Shown here in pieces: positions 27,202 through 35,161 of a DNA stretch of 43,133 nucleotides. The DNA comes from Chromatiales bacterium. Lineage in GTDB: Bacteria; Pseudomonadota; Gammaproteobacteria; Thiohalomonadales; Thiohalomonadaceae. Under the pieces are notes generated by a model, which was given only the letters and a program-made list of their open reading frames with translations, had not been told where the DNA came from and ran no database searches. Location: the NCBI GenBank assembly GCA_003251535.1, contig QKFD01000111.1, forward strand, positions 1-43,133. Reading direction: 5' to 3'. Position 1 is the stretch's first letter. Each line of letters begins with the position of its first letter. The position numbers and the translations under genes are program-made.

Positions 27202-28119
27202 ATGAGTTCACGCCTCGCCCTCCTCCTTCGTGCTGTGCTGCTCAGGCTGCTGCGGCTGACCATCGCCGTTGGTCGTGGGCGCGCCGGTCTCCAGTGGTGC
27301 GGCGTTGTGGTGCGCTGGTTGGTGGCCAACCCTTGGCTGCGGCAGCGGCTGCTCGGCCAAGAGCTGGCGCTGCTGCACCGCTTTGCGGTGGTGGTGGGGA
27401 CGACGGCGATCGCGCCGGCGGAGGCAGAGCAGCGCCACGCCCAGCTGCTCCTGTTGCAGCCGCTGTTGTACCGTCTGGTGGAGCAGCCCAGCCGGGCCGA
27501 GGTGGAGCCGCTATTTGAGCTGGTGGGGGAGGCGCAGTTACAGGCCGCCCTGGGGCGCGGTCAGGGGGTGTTGTTGCTCCACAGCCACCTCCTGTTGGTG
27601 CGCACCTTCTGGTTCTGGTTGCGCTGGCAGCACGCCGATCCGGGACCTACCCTCTGGGGCTGGTCCAAGACGCGCCCAGCTGTCGAGCGGGATGACCCCG
27701 CCGTCCGCACCGTGGCGGGGGCCGCCGAGTTGGCCACGGCCCGCGAGCAGCTACTGGCCGGCGGCTTTGTCCATGTGTTGGCCGACGGCTATAAGGGGCA
27801 GCACCCGCTGACCCTCAGCTACTGTGGTCGGGAGCGACCGTTTCAGACCGGCTTCGCCGAGCTGGCGCTGCTCACCGGCGCCGCCATCCTGCCGGTGGCG
27901 GTGACCCTAACGCCGCAACTGCGGTTGAGGATCCAGATCGGCCCTGCTCTCACCCCGGCACCCTCCAGCCAGCCCCACGCGGTACGGGTGGCCCAGCTGG
28001 TGGAGGGCTATGCCGATTGGCTGCAACGGATCTATCGCACCCAACCCTACGAGATGGCCCCCTACCACATGCGGCGCCATCTGGAGCTTCCCCATGCCGT
28101 TGCCGCCGTGCGCCAGTAA
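27202..28119 (+). CDS. LpxL-like acyltransferase (LPLAT superfamily)
   Basis: This 305-residue protein resembles lipid A-type lauroyl acyltransferases. It has a hydrophobic, Arg-rich N-terminus, a central block GQGVLLLHSHLLLVRTFWF where the HX4D/E active site belongs, and the later GGFVHVLADGYKGQHPLTLS and FQTGFAELALLTGAAILPVA blocks. The expected acid five residues after the His is absent (Leu or Arg instead), so catalysis may differ or be lost. ATG 27202 is preferred over TTG 27187. In this operon it may acylate a glycolipid, or release the pyrrolyl group from the carrier onto a sugar, since no thioesterase is present. The second idea is speculative. Confidence 0.7.
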   Translation: MSSRLALLLRAVLLRLLRLTIAVGRGRAGLQWCGVVVRWLVANPWLRQRLLGQELALLHRFAVVVGTTAIAPAEAEQRHAQLLLLQPLLYRLVEQPSRAEVEPLFELVGEAQLQAALGRGQGVLLLHSHLLLVRTFWFWLRWQHADPGPTLWGWSKTRPAVERDDPAVRTVAGAAELATAREQLLAGGFVHVLADGYKGQHPLTLSYCGRERPFQTGFAELALLTGAAILPVAVTLTPQLRLRIQIGPALTPAPSSQPHAVRVAQLVEGYADWLQRIYRTQPYEMAPYHMRRHLELPHAVAAVRQ

Positions 28120-28230
28120 CCCCTGTCGTGGCCACTGGCGCAGGCGGGCACGGTCACCGCTCCGACGACAACCACCTTCTTCACCGGCGGCCTGCGGGCC
28201 TGCCCTGATGCCCACAAGGAGGGCAGCCGT

Positions 28231-29523
28231 TTGAGGATCAGCCTCTTTGGTCTCGGCTATATCGGGACGGTCTCTATCGCCTGTTTGGCACGCCTCGGCC
28301 ACCACGTGGTGGGGCTCGACAGTGACCCCGCCAAGAGCGCCCAAGTGGGGCGTGGTGAGCCGCCACCCATCCACGAGCCGGGGCTGCCGGAGCTGTGGGC
28401 CGAAGGGTGGGCGGCGGGGCGTGTCGGTATTAGCGAGGATGCCTTGGCGGCGGTGGCAGAGAGTGATCTCTCCTTCGTCTGTGTCGGTACCCCCTCTTTG
28501 CCTGGCGGTGGGGTGGACGATGGTCAGCTGCGGCAGGTGGTGGCGACCCTGGCCGAGGGGGTGGTGGCCAAGGGGCGGCGTCATCTCATTGTGGTGCGCA
28601 GCACGGCCCTGCCGCAGGTCCACCACGCCTTGATGGCGCTATTGCAGGCACGGGGCCTGGTGATCGGCCGCGATGTCGGCTATGTGGTCCACCCGGAGTT
28701 CTTGCGCGAGGGGAGCGGGATCGAGGACTTCTTCAACCCGGCGCTGCTCATCCACGGCGGTGCCGACGCCGTGGACCGCACCCTGTTGGATCAGCTCTAT
28801 CCGGGGTTGGCGCCGGCCCACTATGTGGCGTGGGAGGCGGCGGCCCTGGTGAAGTATGCCGACAACCTATTTCATGCCACCAAGATCACCTTCGCCAACG
28901 AGATCGGCCAGCTGGCCCATGGTCTCGGGGTCGATGGTCGGGCGGTGATGGGGTTGGTGGCGCGCAATCTGCGACTCAATCTGAGCGCCGCCTATCTCAA
29001 TCCCGGTCTGCCCTTTGGCGGTAGCTGCCTCCCCAAGGATCTGCGCGCCATCCTCGACCACGCCGAGCACAGCGCGCTGACACTGCCACTCTTAAGCGGC
29101 ATCGCCAGCAGCAACCAACACCAGCTGGCGCAGTTGCTGGATCGGCTGGCGCAGTTGGGTTACCGCCGCCTGCTGCTCATCGGTCTCGCCTTTAAGGAGG
29201 GGACCGATGACCTGCGTGAGAGCCCGCTGGTGCAGTTGGCGCAAGGGTTACTGACGCAGGGGGTGGAGCTGCATATCCTGGCGCCGGAGTTGCGGTATCG
29301 ATCCGCCGTGGCACCGGCAGATCCCTTACTGCCAGCGGCGCTGAATGGATGCTTGGTGAGCGATCTCGCGGCCACCCTCCCGCAGGTGGAGGCGGTGGTG
29401 ATCGGTCGCACCTTGACGCCGGAGATGCAGCGGCTGCTTGAGGCCAGTGGGCGGCCGTTGATCGATCTGGTGGGGGCGCCGCTGGCCGACGGGGTTGGCG
29501 AGACGTGCGGTCTCTACTGGTAG
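28231..29523 (+). CDS. Nucleotide-sugar dehydrogenase, GDP-mannose 6-dehydrogenase-like
   Basis: This 430-residue enzyme has the NAD-binding FGLGYIG at 6-12, HPEFLREGSGIEDF near 158, and the catalytic Cys266 in FGGSCLPKD. The spacing and the LNLSAAYLNPGLPFGGSC context look more like GDP-mannose dehydrogenase (AlgD, Cys268) than UDP-glucose dehydrogenase. It should oxidise the sugar C6 alcohol twice, making a nucleotide-activated uronic acid. Start is TTG 28231 with AAGGAGGG about 8 bp upstream. It supplies a uronate donor, presumably for the two glycosyltransferases that follow. Confidence 0.88.
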   Translation: MRISLFGLGYIGTVSIACLARLGHHVVGLDSDPAKSAQVGRGEPPPIHEPGLPELWAEGWAAGRVGISEDALAAVAESDLSFVCVGTPSLPGGGVDDGQLRQVVATLAEGVVAKGRRHLIVVRSTALPQVHHALMALLQARGLVIGRDVGYVVHPEFLREGSGIEDFFNPALLIHGGADAVDRTLLDQLYPGLAPAHYVAWEAAALVKYADNLFHATKITFANEIGQLAHGLGVDGRAVMGLVARNLRLNLSAAYLNPGLPFGGSCLPKDLRAILDHAEHSALTLPLLSGIASSNQHQLAQLLDRLAQLGYRRLLLIGLAFKEGTDDLRESPLVQLAQGLLTQGVELHILAPELRYRSAVAPADPLLPAALNGCLVSDLAATLPQVEAVVIGRTLTPEMQRLLEASGRPLIDLVGAPLADGVGETCGLYW

Positions 29524-29538
29524 CGGGGCGCGCCGTCG

Positions 29539-30861
29539 ATGCACATCATCTTTTTTGTCCACGATACCCCCCGCCCCGTGGGCAATGGTAGTCACCACCG
29601 CGCCTATCAGGTGGCCCACGACCTCCGGGCGGCGGTGGGGGAGGAGCGATTCACCCTGTTTGACTACTCCGCCGAGTTGGCCAGCCTGAGTGGCGGCGAG
29701 GGGGCCACGGGGGGATCCCTGACTTGGCGCCAGTGGTTGGTGCGGGTGGCCCCCGCTGGGGTGGTGGCGAGCTTGCGGCGGGGATACCGGGCCCTGCGGC
29801 AACTGGTCGCCCGCGCCCGCTTGGGGCGTAAGCTGCTCTGGCTGGCGTTGGGGGGGCCGCTCGGGGCACCGCCGCCCGGCCCCAATCGGGTGCTCGATCG
29901 CTACGCCGATCCCCGCATCTTCGCCCGCTATCGCCAGCGGGTGGCCGAGCTGCCGCGCCCGCTCATCTGTGTGGTACGCCACAGTAGCTTTGCCCGCCTC
30001 GCCTGGTTCAATGCCCGCCTTGGTATCCGCACCGTCGCCTGCCCGGCCAACCTGGAGGCGTTTGATGTCGGTGCCGGCACCTTGCGGGGCAGCGCTCGGG
30101 AGTGTCAACTCACCGCCCTCGACTTCAGCGACGAGCTGCGGGCGCTGGCCGCCTGCGACGCCCGCCTCTTCATCTCCCGGGTAGAGACTGGCCTCGTCAA
30201 CGGCCTCGGCTTCCCCTCCCACTACTACCCCTACCAGCCGGTGGGGGAGATCGCCGCCACCCTACAGCGGATCCGCGCCGAGCGGCGTAGGCGCCCGCCC
30301 GTAGCGGGGTTGTTGGTGATGCTTGGCAGCGGTTATCACCCCACCACCGGCGCCTCGTTTCGCTGGTTTTTACGCCAGACCCAGCGTTATGGCCTGCCGG
30401 CGGGGGTGCGGCTGGTGGTCTGTGGGCACGCGACCGATCGACTGCTGGCGCCGGCGGAGCGACCGGCCCATGTCGAGCTACGCGGCTGGGTCGAGCAGGC
30501 GGAGTTGGATGCCCTGCTGGCCACTGCCCAGGGGGTGCTGCTGCCGCAGCAGATCGGTTTCGGCGGTCTGACCCGACTGGCAGAACTCGCGTGTGCCGGG
30601 ATCCCCTGTGCCGTGTCGGAGCACGCCAGCTACGCCATCACCCCATTACCACCGGGGGTGGTCCCTGTGGCGGATGAGTGGGCCGCTTGGTGGGCGGTGA
30701 TGCAGCAGCTACCCGCCGCTGCCGAGACAGAGGCCTACCAGGCGTGGGCCGCGCAACAGGACAACCCTTGGCAGCGACTCCTGGCGGCCCTCGATCCCGA
30801 TGCCACTCCACCGCCGCCCAGTGGGGCGGCGGCGCGGGGCGCGTCCCGCCACCCCGCCTAA
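29539..30861 (+). CDS. Glycosyltransferase-like protein (GT-B fold, GT4-type)
   Basis: This 440-residue protein begins like many GT-B enzymes (MHIIFFVHDTPRPVGNGSHHR, a Gly-containing acceptor loop). It has a C-terminal half with the nucleotide-sugar-binding layout: GLLVMLGSGYHPTTGA near 255, VELRGWVEQAELDALLATAQGVLLP near 313 and GGLTRLAELACAGIPCAVSEHA near 345. The usual E-x7-E motif is not well formed, so the exact family is uncertain. It follows the dehydrogenase gene by 15 bp and is 5 bp from the next gene. It may add a hexose or uronic acid to the cluster's acceptor. Confidence 0.7.
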   Translation: MHIIFFVHDTPRPVGNGSHHRAYQVAHDLRAAVGEERFTLFDYSAELASLSGGEGATGGSLTWRQWLVRVAPAGVVASLRRGYRALRQLVARARLGRKLLWLALGGPLGAPPPGPNRVLDRYADPRIFARYRQRVAELPRPLICVVRHSSFARLAWFNARLGIRTVACPANLEAFDVGAGTLRGSARECQLTALDFSDELRALAACDARLFISRVETGLVNGLGFPSHYYPYQPVGEIAATLQRIRAERRRRPPVAGLLVMLGSGYHPTTGASFRWFLRQTQRYGLPAGVRLVVCGHATDRLLAPAERPAHVELRGWVEQAELDALLATAQGVLLPQQIGFGGLTRLAELACAGIPCAVSEHASYAITPLPPGVVPVADEWAAWWAVMQQLPAAAETEAYQAWAAQQDNPWQRLLAALDPDATPPPPSGAAARGASRHPA

Positions 30862-30866
30862 GCCAG

Positions 30867-32012
30867 ATGTCCCGCCACCCCCCCACCCCCCCTATCCCAC
30901 CGGCCGCGTTGCCGATCACCCCCGCTGATCAGGGGGACGCCGCGGGGCGGCAGCTCACCCTGTTCGCCTCCACCGGCCTGTGCAATCGGCTGTTGGTTCT
31001 GCTCTCCGGTACCATTTTGGCGCGGGCGACAGGGCGCCAGCTGCGGCTGCTCTGGCCCATCACCCCCGCCTGCGGGGCCGCCTTTGATGAGCTGTTCAGC
31101 AACCCCTGGCCGGTGGAGGTGGTGGATCAGGAGGTGATCGAGCCGCTGCCCTACTACCGGGGGTGGTTCGATCCCCTGCCCGATCTCACGGCGGTCGAGC
31201 AGCCGCAGCTGGTGGTGGGTTTCTGCGGTTGGTTGCTACTCCCACAGCGCTATCCCCACCACCGGCCGCTATGGGCGGCGGCCCACGCCCTCGCCCTGGA
31301 GCTGCAACCCATCCCGCCGCTCCAGGCGACCATCGACGCCTTCATCCGCGACCACTTCCGCCCCACCATGATTGGGGTCCACCTGCGCCGTGGTGACTTC
31401 CTCCAGGCCCGGCCCGATCTGGCTGGCAACATCGGGCCGGCGCTGGCGGCGGTTGACCACTATCTAAGCCAGTGGCCGGAGGCGGGGATCTTCCTCAGTA
31501 GCGACGACGGTGCCCCTGAACCCTACAGCGCGCACCAGTACCACCGGCAAGGGGTGCATGAACGGTTCCGCCAGCGCTATGGCGAGCGGGTGGTCTGGAC
31601 CACCCCGGAGTCGCTCGATCGCTGCGCCGCCGGCGCCATCCAGGCGGCGGTGGTGGACCTCTGGTTGCTGCGCGCCACCAACTGCTTGGTCGGCAGCGAG
31701 GGCAGCTCCTTCTCCGAGTTTGCCCTGTGTGGCCGCCAACGCCCCCACCGTCTCATCGCCGCCCCTCTGCCCGGTTACCGGCGGTGGGAGCGGTGGGCCA
31801 AGTGGAGCGGGCTCCACCGCCTACTGATGGCACTGGGGCGCCGCCACAGCGGACGCACCCTGCCATTCCCTGTGGTGTTTGAACACTACCTGCGGCGTGT
31901 GCCGAGTCTGTGGCTGCGCCGCTTGGCCCACGCCAGCTGTCCACCCTGCTATCGGCTGCTACAGCGGATGCGGCGGCGCTGGTGGGCGCGGCGGGCCCAA
32001 GCGGAGCGTTAG
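30867..32012 (+). CDS. Fucosyltransferase-like glycosyltransferase (NodZ/GT23-like fold)
   Basis: This 381-residue protein has the N-terminal pattern TGLCNRLLVLLSGTILARAT and a central IGVHLRRGDFLQ near 170, the HxRxGD donor-binding motif of NodZ and related alpha-1,2/1,6-fucosyltransferases. GSEGSSFSEFALCG near 280 corresponds to their C-terminal conserved segment. The Arg-rich C-terminus could hold it to the membrane. No GDP-fucose synthesis gene is present, but GDP-mannose chemistry is implied by the dehydrogenase. The true donor is unknown. ATG 30867 begins 5 bp after the previous stop. It is the last gene of the tight operon. Confidence 0.75.
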   Translation: MSRHPPTPPIPPAALPITPADQGDAAGRQLTLFASTGLCNRLLVLLSGTILARATGRQLRLLWPITPACGAAFDELFSNPWPVEVVDQEVIEPLPYYRGWFDPLPDLTAVEQPQLVVGFCGWLLLPQRYPHHRPLWAAAHALALELQPIPPLQATIDAFIRDHFRPTMIGVHLRRGDFLQARPDLAGNIGPALAAVDHYLSQWPEAGIFLSSDDGAPEPYSAHQYHRQGVHERFRQRYGERVVWTTPESLDRCAAGAIQAAVVDLWLLRATNCLVGSEGSSFSEFALCGRQRPHRLIAAPLPGYRRWERWAKWSGLHRLLMALGRRHSGRTLPFPVVFEHYLRRVPSLWLRRLAHASCPPCYRLLQRMRRRWWARRAQAER

Positions 32013-32196
32013 CGTTGGGGTCTGTCACCGCTGCCAGCGGGAGACGGGGAACTCAGTGCTGGCGGACGCCGCGGGCTATATTGCCATCCAAGGCCGCGCT
32101 GGTGCAGCGTAGTGGCCCCAGCGCCACCGATGGTGGGCCGTGGGGCAGCGAGGGTGGGGGGGGCCGTCAGCAGCAGACAAGGAGGGAAAAGCGCCG

Positions 32197-32496
32197 ATGA
32201 ACGGCCGAAGGTGGGGGATACTAATCAGCTATCTCATCGTCCTTGGGATCGGGGGCCTGGCATTGGGATTCGCCAATCTACGCCGAGGACTCTTTCTCCT
32301 GCTGTTTATTTTGAGTCACGCCTTTAGTCATGACTTCTTTCAGATCACCCTGGGCCTGTTGCTCTTGTGGGGGGCGCACTATCTCCTCATCCGGTATACC
32401 TGTCGCTGGGGCCCGATCCGCGCCATCGGGGTGGCCTGGGTACTCACCGGCGCAGTGGCGGTAATGGCCCTCTCCTGGGTACCGATACACCATTAA
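32197..32496 (+). CDS. Small membrane protein of unknown function
   Basis: This 99-residue protein has three hydrophobic segments, near residues 8-24, 30-57 and 74-93. AAGGAGGG lies about 10 bp before ATG 32197. I recognise no family. It is 184 bp downstream of the sulfotransferase/glycosyltransferase operon on the same strand and could be a last, less tightly linked member. The first segment is rich in Gly and Leu. Existence as a gene is supported by the ribosome-binding site and coherent hydrophobic pattern only. Confidence 0.6.
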   Translation: MNGRRWGILISYLIVLGIGGLALGFANLRRGLFLLLFILSHAFSHDFFQITLGLLLLWGAHYLLIRYTCRWGPIRAIGVAWVLTGAVAVMALSWVPIHH

Positions 32497-32755
32497 AATC
32501 GCTGTCCCCGATTAAAAGATCGCCACTCCAGTGCGCCCATAGGTTGTGGGGTGGGGGACACGATTAAGCGACGAAATTCACGCCATGGACGCTTATTTGT
32601 GAATGTTCGGTCAAACTTTCTGTCGATGATGCGGTTGCTATCTGTCCAGCCCACGCCCTTTCCAGTACCCTTCCCCGCACGCTGCCGGTGAGGGGGTTAG
32701 GCGACCTGCGACCGGCGTGCTACGACTCAATAACTAGCTTGGGAGAGAGATTGTT

Positions 32756-34960
32756 ATGTCTAAACTGCTGCGCCATTCGGCGCTGCTCGCCGCTATCCTT
32801 CTGGCGGGCTGCGACCAAGCCTCTTCACCGCCCCCAGCCGCTACCGGCCAGGCCACCCAGCCATCCGCTGCGGTCTCTATGCGGGCGGTCCAACCCGCCA
32901 CTGGTGCGGCCCTGTCAGCGGCCGCCGCGCTACGTGGGGAGCTGCCTGAAGCGGCCTATGCCTACCTGCGCATCCCCAATCTCTGGGGGACCATCGGCGT
33001 CCCGACGGGTGGGGTGCTGGACAAGGCGATCGGCTCCGCCCCCTTCCAGGCGGCGATGCAGGGGATCCGCGGCAGCCTTGGCAAGACGGTAGTGGCAGAG
33101 GTGCCGGATGAGGAGGCGCAGGCGCTGATGCGGCTACTGCTGCTCCACTCCAACTCACCCATCGAGTTGGCACTGCTGCCAGCCCCTCAGCCCGGCACCC
33201 CGCTGCCCCTCCTGCTGCTCACCACGCAGGTCGATTTTGCCGATGCCAACGCCTTCAATCAGGGCTTGACCGAGGCCGCCAACCAACTCCCGCAGCTGGA
33301 GATCACCACGCCGGTAGCCGCCGATGGCAGTGGTGCGATCAGCTGGGAGGGGATCCCCTGTCAGGTGCAGCTGGATAAAGCGCCTGTGCGTCTCTATATG
33401 GCGTGCAGCCCCTTTTTGGCTGAGGGCGATCTGGCAGCAGTGCGCGCCACTTTGCAACCCAACAAGCATCAGCTGATGCAGGCACTGGAGCAGGAGATCG
33501 ACGCCGGCGGTCAAGGTTTCTATCTCTGGATGAATCCCCCCAAGCTCTCTGCCTTGGCCATGAGTTCAGGCGCCTCCTCTTCGGCGATGGCGCCCCTCGT
33601 CGGTATGGCGGCGGTGAAGAACATGGGCGTGGGCATGGGGACCAGTGGTGGCACCCAGCGCCTCAAGGTGGTTGTGGAGATGCCCGCTGGAGGGATGCGT
33701 GGCTTCGTGCCCGTGATGGCCTCAACCCCCACCGTGCAAGCGGCTGGTATGCCGCATGGGGTGGTGGTGATGGGCCTGCCGAGCAGCAGCGATCTCACCA
33801 ACATTGAGGCCAACATCGCCCTGTTAAGCCCCAAGGCGATGCAGAACTATCAGCAGTTCAAGCAGGAGTTTGCCGCCAAGCTCGGCTTCTCGTTCGAGGA
33901 TATCTTCGCCACCTTCGGTCAGGACTTCAGCATCATCGCTGATGAGGCCGGTGAGTATGCGGCGCTGCGCCTCAAGAACCCAGAAAAGTTCCAGGCACTG
34001 CTGACCAACGCCACCGAGAAACTGGGCTTCAAACACGAGCAGCGGGAGATCGGTGGTCACACCTATCACCATCTGATCATGCCGACCACCAACGCCCTGA
34101 TGGGTGAAGAGCTGGATGGCATGGATCAGCCGGAGACGAAGCTGATCATGCGCTTCATGATGGCCCCGGGTCACCTCTACTGGGTGCAGGAGGGGGAGTA
34201 TCTGCTGATGGCCAGTCTGCCGCAGGTGCTCATCGATCGTAACTACATCAGCCAACGTACCCCTATCGATCAGTGGCTCAAAAAGCAGCAGCGCATGGAT
34301 GCCAGTGGGGCACTACTCCTCGCCTCCATGCGCCTCGATGGCGTGCCGGCCTTCATGTACCGCATGAATCTGGAGCTGCTTGGTTTCCTCGGTGATCTGG
34401 TGGAGCAGCCGGTGGATATGTTTGCACTGCCGACGGCACGGGAGGCCGGTCTACCGCAGCAGGGGGCCTATAGCCTTAAGTTCACCTCCAATGAATCGCG
34501 GCTTGGCTTTGAGATCGCCTTTGAGAGCAATCCGATGGAGATCTTGGCATCGGGTGGCAGCGCCGGAGGTATCGCCGCTGTAGGCATCTTGGCCGCCGTC
34601 GCTATACCGGCTTACCAAGACTACACCCTGCGGGTGGAGGTGAACGCGGCCGTGACGGATGTAGCCCCGGTGCGGGACTATATCGAGCGCTTCGCGGAGG
34701 CCAATAATCGCTATCCCACCAGTGAAGAGATCGAACAGCTCGACCTCTCGGACTTCGTAAATGAGAAGTACTCGGTCAGCCTCTCCGCCGATGATGGGAA
34801 TGTCATTATCGATTTCACCGATCCTAAATTGAGTGAGTCGGCTGACCTCGATGAACAACCCTACCTCGTCTTCTCGCCGCAGGCGACAGAGGATGGTATG
34901 GAGTGGATCTGTAGCGACAGTGGCATGGCTAGCAAGTACCTTCCGGCAAGCTGCCGCTAG
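32756..34960 (+). CDS. Large lipoprotein with C-terminal pilin-like domain
   Basis: This 734-residue protein has a lipoprotein signal (LLAAILLAGCD) with Cys19 and Asp at +2, which in E. coli favours retention in the inner membrane. Residues 60-590 form a large domain that looks like the DUF3352-type proteins, from memory. Near 597-617 a hydrophobic stretch reads GIAAVGILAAVAIPAYQDYT, almost identical to the end of a type IV pilin N-terminal helix. About 115 residues with a pilin-like layout and a terminal Cys pair (WICSDSGMASKYLPASCR) follow. The prepilin cleavage motif (GFTLIEL) is missing, so it cannot be processed as an ordinary pilin. GGGAGAG precedes the ATG. Confidence 0.75.
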   Translation: MSKLLRHSALLAAILLAGCDQASSPPPAATGQATQPSAAVSMRAVQPATGAALSAAAALRGELPEAAYAYLRIPNLWGTIGVPTGGVLDKAIGSAPFQAAMQGIRGSLGKTVVAEVPDEEAQALMRLLLLHSNSPIELALLPAPQPGTPLPLLLLTTQVDFADANAFNQGLTEAANQLPQLEITTPVAADGSGAISWEGIPCQVQLDKAPVRLYMACSPFLAEGDLAAVRATLQPNKHQLMQALEQEIDAGGQGFYLWMNPPKLSALAMSSGASSSAMAPLVGMAAVKNMGVGMGTSGGTQRLKVVVEMPAGGMRGFVPVMASTPTVQAAGMPHGVVVMGLPSSSDLTNIEANIALLSPKAMQNYQQFKQEFAAKLGFSFEDIFATFGQDFSIIADEAGEYAALRLKNPEKFQALLTNATEKLGFKHEQREIGGHTYHHLIMPTTNALMGEELDGMDQPETKLIMRFMMAPGHLYWVQEGEYLLMASLPQVLIDRNYISQRTPIDQWLKKQQRMDASGALLLASMRLDGVPAFMYRMNLELLGFLGDLVEQPVDMFALPTAREAGLPQQGAYSLKFTSNESRLGFEIAFESNPMEILASGGSAGGIAAVGILAAVAIPAYQDYTLRVEVNAAVTDVAPVRDYIERFAEANNRYPTSEEIEQLDLSDFVNEKYSVSLSADDGNVIIDFTDPKLSESADLDEQPYLVFSPQATEDGMEWICSDSGMASKYLPASCR

Positions 34961-34974
34961 TCTTTTGTAGTAAG

Positions 34975-35017
34975 GGTACGCCCGGGGCCGGCGACAGTTC
35001 CGGCTGCCGGGTGTACC
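34975..35017 (+). terminator. Hairpin after the pilin-fusion lipoprotein
   Basis: GGTACGCCCGG at 34975-34985 pairs with CCGGGTGTACC at 35007-35017 with one mismatch. An inner stem gccgg/ccggc extends it. It begins 15 bp after the stop codon and is followed by tctccccc. The position suits a transcription end, though the T-tract is poor. Confidence 0.5.
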
Positions 35018-35161
35018 TCTCCCCCAATCCCCGCTGTAATGGCCACGTTGTCCGCCCTGTGGATAGGACGGCATGGCTCACCCCACACACAAACGCCGTG
35101 GGTCAGCCCCGAAGGTTGAGCACTGCGCTGGTCTTATGATAGTAGCGCCCGGCAGTTGCCC

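Noticed and set aside
28231-29523. UDP-glucose 6-dehydrogenase as the dehydrogenase identity
   Set aside because: The sequence before the catalytic Cys and the REGSGIEDF segment look closer to GDP-mannose dehydrogenase, although substrate is not proven.
30678-30866. Longer N-terminus for the fucosyltransferase-like gene
   Set aside because: It lies inside the preceding glycosyltransferase gene in another frame and adds only low-complexity sequence.
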